Source: Erysipelotrichaceae bacterium (lineage in GTDB: Bacteria > Bacillota_I > Bacilli_A > Erysipelotrichales > Erysipelotrichaceae). From it: a stretch of DNA of 16,043 nt. The DNA lies in NCBI GenBank assembly GCA_021442745.1, contig JABUSI010000423.1:1-16043 (forward strand), given 5' to 3'. The notes beneath the pieces were generated by a model. That model had not been told where the DNA came from. It saw only the letters and a list, made by a program, of their open reading frames with translations, and made no database searches. Positions 1 to 6,560 of the stretch are shown piece after piece. Numbering within the stretch: the stretch's first letter is position 1; every line of letters begins with the position of its first letter. Made by a program: the position numbers and the translations under genes.

Positions 1-1068
1 GTTTTCCACCAATACACGCCACGATTCGTCATCCCCGCGGAACTTGATTTCCTCCAGTTCCGTGGTAATGGTAATTTCCGGACGGATGACCTTCAGCGAC
101 AACAATACCGAATTTACAAGTTCCTTCATATCGATGTCCACAATCACGTGTTCCGAAGAACTCAGCAGATAATCCAGCCGGTTCAGAAACAGAAGGCTGT
201 GTACTTTCCGTTCCAGACGATCGGCATTTTCAATAATAACGTCTACACTTTTTTCCAGTGTTTCGTACGGATAAATACCATCCTTGATACTTTCTCCGTA
301 CGACTTGATGGTCGCAATCGGCGTTTTCAAATCATGAGAGATGTTGTGAATCATTTCTTCCTTGATTTCATCCTGTTTTTTCAATTCTTCCCTCATGTTT
401 ACCAGCGCAAACGCCACTTCCCCGATTTCATCGCTCCGGTCAATCTGCAGCGTCGGGTCTTCCCCGTTCCGGATTTTTTCAATGTACGTCCGGATCTGGT
501 TCAGCGGATGCAGCAGGGACGTTACCCACAGTAACAACAATACGAACAATAACGCTACTACGACCGCTGAAATATTCGATACCGACGTAAACAGCGTATT
601 TTCAATCGCGTTGGCGTACGACCGGTCGACAAACGACAGAATCTGTGTATTGTTGTCAATTTCTCCTAACAGGTAATAGATGGTATGGGCACTCTGGAAT
701 GCCGAGTACCCTCTTCTCTGTCCCGTCGGGTTGTTCATAATCATATTGTATGCCATCGACATATCCTGGTCGTGAAGATACGTACCGATAAAATCCACCT
801 GTTTTCCCTTTTTGAACACGACATGAGACACCTCATATTGAGACGATTCATAGTTCTCGTAATTGTATCCGCCTTTTTTATACGTACTGATTACGAAATC
901 CTGCCAGCTTTCCAGCATTTCATACGTCTGGGTTGCCGCAATCGTCGTAATCGATGACCGTACATACACGAAGAACAACAGGAAAAACACAATACTGCTG
1001 CACAGAATGATAGAGATCAGCTGTTGTGCCAGTGACAGACCGGCAAGCCATTTCTGAATTCTTCTCAT
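1..1068 (-). CDS. Two-component sensor histidine kinase, C-terminal part missing (window edge)
   Basis: Reading the minus strand from the ATG at 1068 gives 356 uninterrupted codons to the window edge. Residues about 15-37 form TM1, an extracytoplasmic region of about 125 residues follows, TM2 is about 163-186, and a HAMP linker covers about 187-235 (starts HPLNQIRTYIEKI). The dimerisation/phosphoacceptor motif HNISHDLKTP puts the phosphorylated His at 245. The fragment ends at RVLVEN, exactly where the N-box of the HATPase domain begins, so the whole ATP-binding domain lies outside the window. The start codon overlaps the stop of the response regulator gene (ATGA), which implies translational coupling. 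It should autophosphorylate and pass phosphate to that regulator. I see no known sensor fold in the extracytoplasmic part, so the signal is unknown. The truncation comes from the window edge, not from a mutation. Confidence 0.93.
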   Translation of the reverse strand, partial: MRRIQKWLAGLSLAQQLISIILCSSIVFFLLFFVYVRSSITTIAATQTYEMLESWQDFVISTYKKGGYNYENYESSQYEVSHVVFKKGKQVDFIGTYLHDQDMSMAYNMIMNNPTGQRRGYSAFQSAHTIYYLLGEIDNNTQILSFVDRSYANAIENTLFTSVSNISAVVVALLFVLLLLWVTSLLHPLNQIRTYIEKIRNGEDPTLQIDRSDEIGEVAFALVNMREELKKQDEIKEEMIHNISHDLKTPIATIKSYGESIKDGIYPYETLEKSVDVIIENADRLERKVHSLLFLNRLDYLLSSSEHVIVDIDMKELVNSVLLSLKVIRPEITITTELEEIKFRGDDESWRVLVEN

Positions 1069-1724
1069 GAGTCTAACCGGTACCCGTAAGCATAAATACT
1101 GTTGATATTCAGTCCCGGCATCTTTTTCCGCAACCGCCGCATGGTATCGTCTACCACTCTGTCCTGCGTAAAGGAATCATATCCCCATACCCCGGATAAA
1201 ATCTGTTCCCGGGTAAACGGTTTTTCTTTATTCTTCACAAAAAACATCAGCAGGTTATATTCCAGGGTAGTCAGAGGGATGACTTCCCCGTCTTTGTATA
1301 CTTTACGCTGGGTATCATCAATCTCATACCCGTTCACTTCCACCCGCATACTGTCCCGATACGTACGTTTCATGATGTTATTGACACGCAATACCATTTC
1401 CTTCATGCTGAACGGTTTGGTAATGTAATCGTCACTGCCCTTTTCCAGTCCGATAATCCGGTCAAATTCCTTATCCCGTGCTGACATAAAGATAACGGGA
1501 ATATCGGTTGTTTTCCGACGGATTTCTTCAATCAGGTCAAATCCGCTCTTATCATCCAGCATAATATCCAGCAGCCATAAATGGATATCATCGTCATTCA
1601 CGTGAGCTTCCGCTTCGTCATACGTATAATAACTGCGGACTTCGTATCCTTCTTTTTCCAGATAACGCTTCACCAGCGAGTTTAAATCGCGCTCGTCTTC
1701 CACTACTGCGATTACCTTTTTCAC
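1065..1724 (-). CDS. OmpR/PhoB-family response regulator
   Basis: A 219-residue protein with an N-terminal receiver domain (about 1-120) and a C-terminal winged-helix DNA-binding domain (about 130-219). The acidic pocket is E9/D10, the phosphoacceptor D53 (WLLDIMLDD), the switch Ser S81 (FMSAR) and the conserved Lys K103 (YITKPF). The winged helix shows the usual LTTLEYNLLMFFVKN and the C-terminal YGYRL. A longer reading frame starts at 1754, but I choose the GTG at 1724: it is preceded by GAGGTGA five bases upstream, and the VKKVIAVVEDE start fits the family. The kinase gene follows with a 4-base overlap. pyrG ends 42 bases upstream with no terminator between, so read-through from pyrG may add to its own promoter. 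Regulon unknown. Confidence 0.95.
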   Translation of the reverse strand: MKKVIAVVEDERDLNSLVKRYLEKEGYEVRSYYTYDEAEAHVNDDDIHLWLLDIMLDDKSGFDLIEEIRRKTTDIPVIFMSARDKEFDRIIGLEKGSDDYITKPFSMKEMVLRVNNIMKRTYRDSMRVEVNGYEIDDTQRKVYKDGEVIPLTTLEYNLLMFFVKNKEKPFTREQILSGVWGYDSFTQDRVVDDTMRRLRKKMPGLNINSIYAYGYRLDS

Positions 1725-1744
1725 GAAAATCACCTCTTGACAGT

Positions 1745-1753
1745 ATTGTAACA
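1745..1753 (-). promoter_or_regulatory. Extended -10 promoter for the two-component operon
   Basis: On the minus strand TGT-TACAAT forms an extended -10 element; there is no convincing -35. A start seven bases downstream would be near 1738, leaving a leader of about 14 nucleotides that contains only the GAGGTGA ribosome binding site before the GTG. The call is inferred from motif and position. Confidence 0.4.
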
Positions 1754-1766
1754 CAAAAACCGGCGT

Positions 1767-3368
1767 TTACTTTGTCTGATTTTCCAGGGACGCTTTCACA
1801 AACTCCCGGAACAACGGATGGGCCTTATTCGGACGGCTCTTGAATTCCGGATGATACTGTACCGCCACAAAGAACGGATGATCTTCCAGTTCAACCGCTT
1901 CTACCAGCGTTCCGTTCGGACTGGTACCGACAACAGACAGGCCATGGGCTATGCATTCTTCCCGATACGCATTCGCAAATTCATAACGATGACGATGCCG
2001 TTCCTGAATGATTCCCTGTCCGTAACAATCAAACAGCCTGCTGCCCGGTTTTACCATGCAAGGATAGGCACCCAGACGCATGGTTCCTCCCATTTTTTCC
2101 ACCGACAGCTGGTCCGGCATCAAATCGATTACTTTATGTGCGGAAGCCGGCGCAAATTCCGCTGAATTCGCATCCGCATATCCCAGCACGTTCCGGCAGA
2201 ATTCAATTACCGCAATCTGCATACCCAGACACAATCCCAGATACGGGATTTTATGTTCCCTGGCATATTTAGCCGCCAGGATTTTTCCTTCGATTCCGCG
2301 GTTTCCGAATCCGCCCGGCACAATGATACCGGTAACGTCCCAAAGCAGGGAATCCACGGTTGCTTCCGTCAATTGTTCGCTGTCAATCCAATGAATGTCA
2401 ATGTGCGTTCCGTTTTCATATCCGCCATGACGCAAAGCTTCCACAACCGACAGATACGCATCATGCAAGGCAACATATTTACCAACCAGCGCAATCTGTA
2501 CATGCAATTCTCTCGACTGAATCCGTTTGACCAGATCCCGCCATTCTTTATAATTGCTGCTCGGACAATCCAGATGCAAAATCCGGCATACGATATCGGA
2601 CAAATGATTCCGCTCCAGCATCAACGGTGCTTCATACAGCGAATGCACCGTCCGGTTTTCAATCACACATTCAACCGGTACATTACAGAACAGGGAAATC
2701 TTCTTTTTTACACTGTCCTGCAACGGTTCATCCACTCTGGCAACAATAATATCCGGACTGATACCGATGGAACGCAATTCCTTCACGCTGTGCTGTGTCG
2801 GTTTTGACTTCTGTTCCCCGCTGGCACCAATGGTCGGAACCAGTGTTACGTGTACAAAACAGCAATTCTCTTTTCCCACTTCCACGGAAATCTGCCGGAT
2901 GGCTTCCAGAAACGGCTGGGACTCGATATCTCCCGTCGTTCCTCCGATTTCCGTAATGACAACATCCGCCTGCGAATGTTCTCCTACCTTATACACAAAA
3001 TCCTTGATTTCCTGTGTAATATGCGGAATGACCTGAACCGTTTCCCCGAGATACGCCCCTTCACGTTCCTTGTTCAATACTTTCCAATACACCTTACCGG
3101 TTGTCAGATTGGAATACTTATTCAGGTTTTCATCGATAAACCGTTCGTAATGTCCCAGGTCCAGATCCGTTTCCGCACCATCCTCGGTCACAAACACTTC
3201 CCCGTGCTGAATCGGATTCATTGTCCCCGGGTCCACATTGATATACGGATCCATTTTCTGGGAAGCGACACGCACTCCCCGCTCCTTCAGTAATCTTCCG
3301 ATGGATGCGGCCGTAATTCCTTTGCCTAAGCCGCTTACCACTCCGCCCGTCACAAAAATATACTTCAT
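1767..3368 (-). CDS. pyrG: CTP synthase (glutamine-hydrolysing)
   Basis: A 533-residue full-length CTP synthase, which makes CTP from UTP, ATP and glutamine, the last step of pyrimidine nucleotide synthesis. The N-terminal amidoligase domain (about 1-270) opens with MKYIFVTGGVVSGLGKG and its P-loop. The C-terminal class I glutamine amidotransferase domain (about 290-533) has the nucleophile elbow GLCLGMQ with Cys380 and the His506/Glu508 pair in QYHPEF. All key residues are present. The ATG at 3368 has GGAGGG six bases upstream. A strong promoter and an intrinsic terminator lie between this gene and the upstream Ntdp gene, so expression is probably set by attenuation in the leader. The two-component genes follow after a short gap. 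Confidence 0.98.
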   Translation of the reverse strand: MKYIFVTGGVVSGLGKGITAASIGRLLKERGVRVASQKMDPYINVDPGTMNPIQHGEVFVTEDGAETDLDLGHYERFIDENLNKYSNLTTGKVYWKVLNKEREGAYLGETVQVIPHITQEIKDFVYKVGEHSQADVVITEIGGTTGDIESQPFLEAIRQISVEVGKENCCFVHVTLVPTIGASGEQKSKPTQHSVKELRSIGISPDIIVARVDEPLQDSVKKKISLFCNVPVECVIENRTVHSLYEAPLMLERNHLSDIVCRILHLDCPSSNYKEWRDLVKRIQSRELHVQIALVGKYVALHDAYLSVVEALRHGGYENGTHIDIHWIDSEQLTEATVDSLLWDVTGIIVPGGFGNRGIEGKILAAKYAREHKIPYLGLCLGMQIAVIEFCRNVLGYADANSAEFAPASAHKVIDLMPDQLSVEKMGGTMRLGAYPCMVKPGSRLFDCYGQGIIQERHRHRYEFANAYREECIAHGLSVVGTSPNGTLVEAVELEDHPFFVAVQYHPEFKSRPNKAHPLFREFVKASLENQTK

Positions 3369-3388
3369 AAAACTCCCTCCAGACCATG

Positions 3389-3443
3389 AAAAAAGGGGCT
3401 TTCAAAAAACCACGCCAGCAGCGTTTTTTTTTTGAAAAGTCCC
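3389..3443 (-). terminator. Intrinsic terminator in the pyrG leader (probable attenuator)
   Basis: On the minus strand a long hairpin forms between GGGACTTTTC plus an A-run (3424-3443) and TTTTTTGAAAGCCCC (3395-3409), with one small bulge. A mini-hairpin ACGC-TGCTG-GCGT sits in its loop, and a run of six T follows (3389-3394). It lies downstream of the pyrG promoter and about 20 bases before the pyrG start, so it can attenuate pyrG. It would also stop transcripts arriving from the upstream Ntdp gene. Confidence 0.85.
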
Positions 3444-3464
3444 TCTAAAAAACTTTACCCAATT

Positions 3465-3493
3465 AGTATACCCCGGTTTTTTTTCATATGCAA
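3465..3493 (-). promoter_or_regulatory. pyrG promoter
   Basis: TTGCAT (3488-3493) and TATACT (3465-3470) are separated by exactly 17 bases on the minus strand. The first purines after the -10 are GGG at 3458-3460, followed by TAAAG, so the transcript probably begins in this G triplet. In Bacillus subtilis pyrG the transcript also begins with a G triplet, which is the substrate for CTP-sensitive G addition; there the fourth base is C, here it is U. Confidence 0.7.
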
Positions 3494-3497
3494 GAGG

Positions 3498-4070
3498 TTA
3501 ATGAAAAGAATCCAGAACCCGTAAATATTCTCTTTTGTTGTTGGCCTCCAGAAGTTTCATATACACATGGAACATGTCATACATCTCTTCCGGCTGAAAC
3601 GGTGTCCGCCTCTCCGCAATCCATTTGCGAAGTTCCGCCAGTTCATCCGCAATGATACTCCTGACGGATTCCGGATACTTCATTTTTTCGGAATGTTCCG
3701 CATATTCGTCTTCATCCAGCAATACTTCGGTACCGTCCGGATACAGTTTCACATCCAGGTCGTAATCGATATGTTTCAGCGCTTCCCCGTCATAAATAGC
3801 CGGAGATGCCAGATTGCAGTAATAGTACACTCCCGTTTTCCGCATCATGCAGATAATGTTAAACCAGTGATCCGGATAAAAGAAACAGATAGCCGGTTCC
3901 CTTGTATACCACTTTCTTCCGTCCGCTTCCGTCACCCATGTTTTATTGGTCACCACAATGGTCCGCTTGTCATTCGCTTCCATCACAAATCCCATCGACC
4001 AGGTGCGATGTAAGGAACCATCGTGCTTAAAACTCTGTACGTAAATCAACGATCCGACTTTAGGTCCCAT
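3498..4070 (-). CDS. Nucleoside tri-/diphosphate phosphatase, Ntdp family (DUF402)
   Basis: A 190-residue protein of the DUF402 family, whose characterised Gram-positive members are cytosolic metal-dependent phosphatases releasing phosphate from nucleoside tri- and diphosphates. Diagnostic segments are GSLIYVQSFKHDGSLHRTW near the N-terminus, EPAICFFYPDHWFNIICM, YYYCNLASP, and the acidic stretch HIDYDLDVKLYPDG followed by LLDEDEYAEH, which carries the presumed metal ligands. The length fits the family. The ATG at 4070 is preceded by AAAGGAG at a normal distance. It is probably monocistronic: the thiT terminator is just upstream and a -10 sits between. No terminator separates it from the pyrG promoter; the pyrG leader hairpin would end its transcript. 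Link to pyrG: both act on nucleotide pools, which is suggestive only. Confidence 0.88.
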   Translation of the reverse strand: MGPKVGSLIYVQSFKHDGSLHRTWSMGFVMEANDKRTIVVTNKTWVTEADGRKWYTREPAICFFYPDHWFNIICMMRKTGVYYYCNLASPAIYDGEALKHIDYDLDVKLYPDGTEVLLDEDEYAEHSEKMKYPESVRSIIADELAELRKWIAERRTPFQPEEMYDMFHVYMKLLEANNKREYLRVLDSFH

Positions 4071-4098
4071 GCAGTTCTCCTTTCAAAACACGTTATTT

Positions 4099-4104
4099 AT
4101 TATA
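4099..4104 (-). promoter_or_regulatory. -10 element for the Ntdp gene
   Basis: A perfect TATAAT on the minus strand lies 28 bases before the ATG at 4070 and directly after the T-run of the thiT terminator. The expected -35 position falls in that T-rich tract and is poor. Predicted leader about 22 nucleotides. Confidence 0.45.
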
Positions 4105-4113
4105 CTCTAAACA

Positions 4114-4143
4114 TAAAAAAAGAAAAGAGCGAAACTCTTTTCT
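4114..4143 (-). terminator. Intrinsic terminator of thiT
   Basis: A perfect 9-base stem AGAAAAGAG / CTCTTTTCT (4121-4129 with 4135-4143) has a five-base loop and is followed on the minus strand by a T-run ending at 4114. The 5' arm overlaps the thiT stop codon (4142-4144). Confidence 0.88.
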
Positions 4144-4672
4144 AGTTGTGATGCAAGCGCGTATCGATGATCGGTACAACCACCAGACAAACCAGCATCG
4201 TCGGGATCATATACCAGGCATTGTAGGTAACGGAACCCAGCCATGGTGTTGCCCAATAGATATGTCCGGCGACAATATGCAACCCCAGACGAACCAGATT
4301 GGTTACGGCTGCCCCGGTATAAAACTTACCGTAATTCGGGAATACCGAACTCAATCCGTAAATACCGAATGCCAGCGGATATTCCATCATAAACTGGATG
4401 AAAATCTGGAAAATGCTGAATCCGTCGGAATTCTGTACCAGCCACATCTGACCGGTCATAAACTGCAATACAACCGACAGTGTCGCAACGACAACACCTT
4501 TCTTCCATCCCAGATGGTAACTGCACAGAATCAGTGCCACAACACCTAATCCCAGCGTACCGCCCTGCGGCATTTTAAAGAACGGAATCATATTGGAAAT
4601 CACATCCAATACGTAGAAGAGAGCCAGATACATGGCCATAAGTACAAGATCTTTGGTTTGATTTGATTTCAT
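4142..4672 (-). CDS. thiT: Thiamine transporter ECF S-component ThiT
   Basis: A 176-residue, six-helix membrane protein of the ThiT family, the thiamine-binding S-component of energy-coupling factor transporters. Segments that match the known thiamine pocket are MMEYPLAF (E97, Y98), LHIVAGHIYWA (H137, W140) and SVTYNAWYMIP (Y150, N151). I start at the ATG at 4672, preceded by GGGAGGTG seven bases upstream, rather than at the longer frame start at 4699, which lies upstream of that binding site and inside the riboswitch expression platform. The TPP riboswitch directly upstream confirms the thiamine role. No ATPase or EcfT gene is adjacent, so it must share an ECF module encoded elsewhere, as is usual for this type. 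The gene is monocistronic. Confidence 0.95.
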   Translation of the reverse strand: MKSNQTKDLVLMAMYLALFYVLDVISNMIPFFKMPQGGTLGLGVVALILCSYHLGWKKGVVVATLSVVLQFMTGQMWLVQNSDGFSIFQIFIQFMMEYPLAFGIYGLSSVFPNYGKFYTGAAVTNLVRLGLHIVAGHIYWATPWLGSVTYNAWYMIPTMLVCLVVVPIIDTRLHHN

Positions 4673-4679
4673 AAAAAAA

Positions 4680-4696
4680 CACCTCCCATTGAGGCG
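4680..4696 (-). promoter_or_regulatory. Shine-Dalgarno sequestering hairpin of thiT (riboswitch expression platform)
   Basis: CGCCTC (4691-4696) and GAGGTG (4680-4685) pair over six positions, one of them G-U, around the loop AATGG. GAGGTG is part of the thiT ribosome binding site. No T-run follows, so control at translation initiation is the simplest reading. Which alternative pairing frees the site without TPP is not obvious by eye. Confidence 0.6.
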
Positions 4697-4711
4697 CAAG
4701 GAATATTGTAA

Positions 4712-4790
4712 ACTCCCTACGCTAGCCTTACCTAGATCAGGTGATTAAGGGTCTTCCCAAAACGGGAATCTCAGCTTTCGCTCCCCTGTT
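4712..4790 (-). promoter_or_regulatory. TPP riboswitch (THI box) aptamer
   Basis: The minus strand carries the conserved THI-box segments in order: CAGGGGAGC, GCTGAGA, a variable P3 hairpin TTCCC-GTTTT-GGGAA, GACCCTT, ACCTGATCTAGG, and GCTAGCGTAGGGA at the 3' end. This is the thiamine pyrophosphate aptamer. It sits immediately upstream of thiT and should reduce thiT expression when TPP is plentiful. Confidence 0.96.
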
Positions 4791-4800
4791 CACGTAATGT

Positions 4801-4809
4801 AGTATAACA
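4801..4809 (-). promoter_or_regulatory. Extended -10 promoter of the thiT riboswitch transcript
   Basis: TGT-TATACT on the minus strand, about 12 bases before the first conserved aptamer bases. No good -35. It lies 16 bases from the -10 of the divergent msrC promoter, so the two polymerase footprints must overlap. Confidence 0.6.
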
Positions 4810-4824
4810 CAATTTTACAGAGTA

Positions 4825-4833
4825 TGATATACT
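4825..4833 (+). promoter_or_regulatory. Extended -10 promoter of the methionine sulfoxide reductase gene
   Basis: TGA-TATACT on the plus strand; a start about seven bases on (near 4840) coincides with the ribosome binding site GAGGTGA (4840-4846), giving a leader of only about 13 bases before the ATG at 4853. Confidence 0.55.
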
Positions 4834-4852
4834 TTTTGCGAGGTGAATCCTT

Positions 4853-5341
4853 ATGTTTCAGACCGTAACGTATCCAAACGATCCCGACAAATTCTATACA
4901 CTCCTTCTTCAGCAGGCCAAAGCCTTAACGGAAGGCGAAACCGACGACATTGCCATTTTGTCCAATCTCAGTGCTTTGCTGGGACAGGGACTGGCAGAAA
5001 TCAACTGGGTCGGATTTTACCGTTATATGAACGGAGAATTGTTACTCGGCCCGTTTCAGGGATTACCGGCCTGCGTACATATTCCTATCGGCAAAGGTGT
5101 CTGCGGCACGGCTGCCAGAACCTTACAGACCCAGCGGGTTGAGGACGTGCACCTGTTTCCGGGACACATTGCCTGTGACGGTGCCAGCGAATCGGAAATT
5201 GTCATTCCGATGGTGGTAAATAATGAATTATACGGGGTTCTTGACATCGATGCACCGGTGAAAAACCGTTTTACGGAAACAGACCGGCAGTACCTGGAAC
5301 GGTTTGTGAAAGACTTATGTGACTATATCGAAAAAAAGTAA
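4853..5341 (+). CDS. msrC: Free methionine-(R)-sulfoxide reductase (GAF domain)
   Basis: A 162-residue single GAF-domain protein of the fRMsr family (YebR/MsrC), which reduces free methionine-R-sulfoxide in the cytosol with thioredoxin as the usual electron donor. The three family cysteines are C74 (LPACV), C84 (GKGVCGTA) and C108 (GHIACD); their spacing of 10 and 24 residues equals that of the characterised enzymes (84/94/118 in the Escherichia coli protein). SESEIVIPMV and the N-terminal NWVGFYRY also match. The ATG at 4853 has GAGGTGA six bases upstream. It is the only plus-strand gene in the window, divergent from thiT and convergent with the acetyltransferase gene, so it is probably monocistronic. 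Confidence 0.95.
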   Translation: MFQTVTYPNDPDKFYTLLLQQAKALTEGETDDIAILSNLSALLGQGLAEINWVGFYRYMNGELLLGPFQGLPACVHIPIGKGVCGTAARTLQTQRVEDVHLFPGHIACDGASESEIVIPMVVNNELYGVLDIDAPVKNRFTETDRQYLERFVKDLCDYIEKK

Positions 5342-5367
5342 GATTGTTCATCAATCCTACTTTTTTT
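5332..5367. terminator. Bidirectional terminator between convergent genes
   Basis: GTAAGATTG (5338-5346) pairs with CAATCCTAC (5352-5360), one mismatch, around the loop TTCAT. An A-run on the left and a T-run on the right extend the stem and give each strand a U-tract. The stop codon of msrC (5339-5341) and that of the acetyltransferase gene (5366-5368) both lie in or beside the arms. Confidence 0.88.
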
Positions 5368-6163
5368 AGTTTCCGTATTTCTGTTGTAAATACACAACCG
5401 TCTGATCGACTGCCGGTCGTAACGGGAACAGCTTGCACGTGGCATTTCCGATGGTACACGTATTGACGAACCCTTTTCGTTCCAACCGGCGTCCCGGTTC
5501 CATGAATTCGTCACTGTCCAGTTCCAGATCCAGATATTCCACCCATTTCTGACCGGATTCGGTTTCCACGCTTCCGCCCTGCAATACAATCGGACGGACA
5601 CCGCTGCGGTATTCTCCCAGATGCATCCCGGTACAATTCGTATAATCCACTCCCAGTAACAGGACATATGCCTGAAGTTTCCATAACTGTCCCAAAGGAG
5701 ATTCGTTTGACAGACTATAATGCAGGGAATGTTCACTGCAGATTAATTTCGCATATTTCCCGTATGCCACAAACGCACTGGACGGGTGATAGGAAAAATA
5801 GACTCCCTGTCGCCTGCGGAAATTCTCAACGACTCTTCCCATTTTCCGCGTATCGGACATTCTCGGGTCAAAAGCCGGGGTGTGTTCCCGAATCGTATGG
5901 AATAATCTTCTGTCAATCGGCGGACGACACCAGCACGAAGGTTCCGTATTATCCCCCGACTGCAACGGCATGACAATGGTGCCTTCATACCCTACCGCAT
6001 CCATCAGGGCATCCACCACCGTCTGTGCTCCTCCGACAACATAACCGAAGGATTTCAGAGAAGAATGCACTTCCAGTACCATTCCGTTTCTGACTCCCAG
6101 TTCACGCAAGGAACGTACCAGTTGTTCTTTGGTGAGTACTTCCGTAATCATTTGTTGTTTCAT
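5366..6163 (-). CDS. Aminoglycoside N(3)-acetyltransferase family protein (AAC(3)/YokD-like)
   Basis: A 265-residue protein of the antibiotic N-acetyltransferase family, acetyl-CoA enzymes that acetylate the 3-amino group of 2-deoxystreptamine in resistance members. Recognisable parts are EVHSSLKSFGYVVGGAQTVV (31-50), GYEGTIVMPLQSG, FDPRMSDTRKMG, YHPSSAFVAYG, and LGVDYTNCTGMHLGEY with the expected catalytic His181. I start at the ATG at 6163 because GGAGGG precedes it; the longer frame start at 6187 has no ribosome binding site and would lie inside the predicted promoter. It stands alone, with no mobile element beside it. Many chromosomal relatives (for example YokD) have no proven drug substrate, so resistance should not be assumed from sequence. 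Confidence 0.9.
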   Translation of the reverse strand: MKQQMITEVLTKEQLVRSLRELGVRNGMVLEVHSSLKSFGYVVGGAQTVVDALMDAVGYEGTIVMPLQSGDNTEPSCWCRPPIDRRLFHTIREHTPAFDPRMSDTRKMGRVVENFRRRQGVYFSYHPSSAFVAYGKYAKLICSEHSLHYSLSNESPLGQLWKLQAYVLLLGVDYTNCTGMHLGEYRSGVRPIVLQGGSVETESGQKWVEYLDLELDSDEFMEPGRRLERKGFVNTCTIGNATCKLFPLRPAVDQTVVYLQQKYGN

Positions 6164-6185
6164 CTTTCCGTCCCTCCGCTTTTTC

Positions 6186-6194
6186 ATTCTATCA
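6186..6194 (-). promoter_or_regulatory. Extended -10 promoter of the AAC(3)-family gene
   Basis: TGA-TAGAAT on the minus strand with no clear -35. A start near 6179 would leave a leader of about 16 bases, essentially the GGAGGG ribosome binding site. Confidence 0.4.
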
Positions 6195-6343
6195 TGTTAG
6201 TCTCAAAAGAAAAAGGGATGTAAAAAACAGATTTTTAAAGAATTACGTTGTAAACAGTAAAGATTTTCCCGTTATAAATCTGAAAATGAAAGACGTTTTT
6301 CGCAAAAGACACTAACGATTCAGGACAATATCCCATTTACACC

Positions 6344-6387
6344 AAAAAAACCGGAAAAACTCCCTTCATAAAATATCATTTTTCCGG
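6344..6387 (-). terminator. Terminator-like hairpin with seven-T tail
   Basis: CCGGAAAAA and TTTTTCCGG (6351-6359 with 6379-6387) pair perfectly over nine bases, and on the minus strand a run of seven T follows (6344-6350). No gene lies directly upstream, so it is either a backup terminator of the PTS operon or the end of an unrecognised small transcript. Confidence 0.65.
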
Positions 6388-6423
6388 AATACTTCGTATT
6401 ACCGCAAAGGACATCGAATGCCG

Positions 6424-6468
6424 AAAAAATGAGCACGTAACTAACCAAAGTCGGCCATTAGTGCTCAT
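6424..6468 (-). terminator. Terminator-like hairpin with T tail
   Basis: ATGAGCAC and GTGCTCAT (6429-6436 with 6461-6468) pair perfectly around a 24-base loop, followed on the minus strand by TTTTT (6424-6428). It is the second of three stacked hairpins downstream of the PTS operon. Confidence 0.6.
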
Positions 6469-6505
6469 AATATAGGAAATCCATACCCAAAGCGGGTTAT
6501 TGTGT

Positions 6506-6550
6506 AAAAGAACGCCAATATTGGTTTTTTTAGAGCTGAATATTGGCGTT
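6506..6550 (-). terminator. Intrinsic terminator of the alpha-glucoside PTS operon
   Basis: A perfect 12-base inverted repeat, AACGCCAATATT (6511-6522) with AATATTGGCGTT (6539-6550), begins 10 bases after the EIIA stop codon and is followed on the minus strand by CTTTT. The U-tract is imperfect, which may be why further hairpins follow. Confidence 0.75.
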
Positions 6551-6560
6551 TTATATTTAA

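Larger units (their letters stand above)
6195..6510. other. Non-coding AT-rich spacer with stacked hairpins
   Basis: No convincing gene in about 315 bases. It contains two terminator-like hairpins, listed separately, downstream of the PTS operon terminator, then about 150 AT-rich bases (6195-6343) in which I see nothing clear. A 30-codon minus-strand frame (start 6469, beginning MSTNGRLW) runs through the hairpins but has no ribosome binding site. The region may be a repeated element; that cannot be judged from one window. Confidence 0.5.

Noticed and set aside
2253..2807. Plus-strand open frame of 184 codons inside pyrG
   Set aside because: It is antisense to a fully recognisable CTP synthase, with no ribosome binding site logic or domain resemblance.
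6377..6469. 30-codon minus-strand frame beginning MSTNGRLW
   Set aside because: There is no ribosome binding site, it runs through a terminator-like hairpin, and its start is part of the hairpin stem. Kept only as a reason to check whether the spacer is a repeated element.
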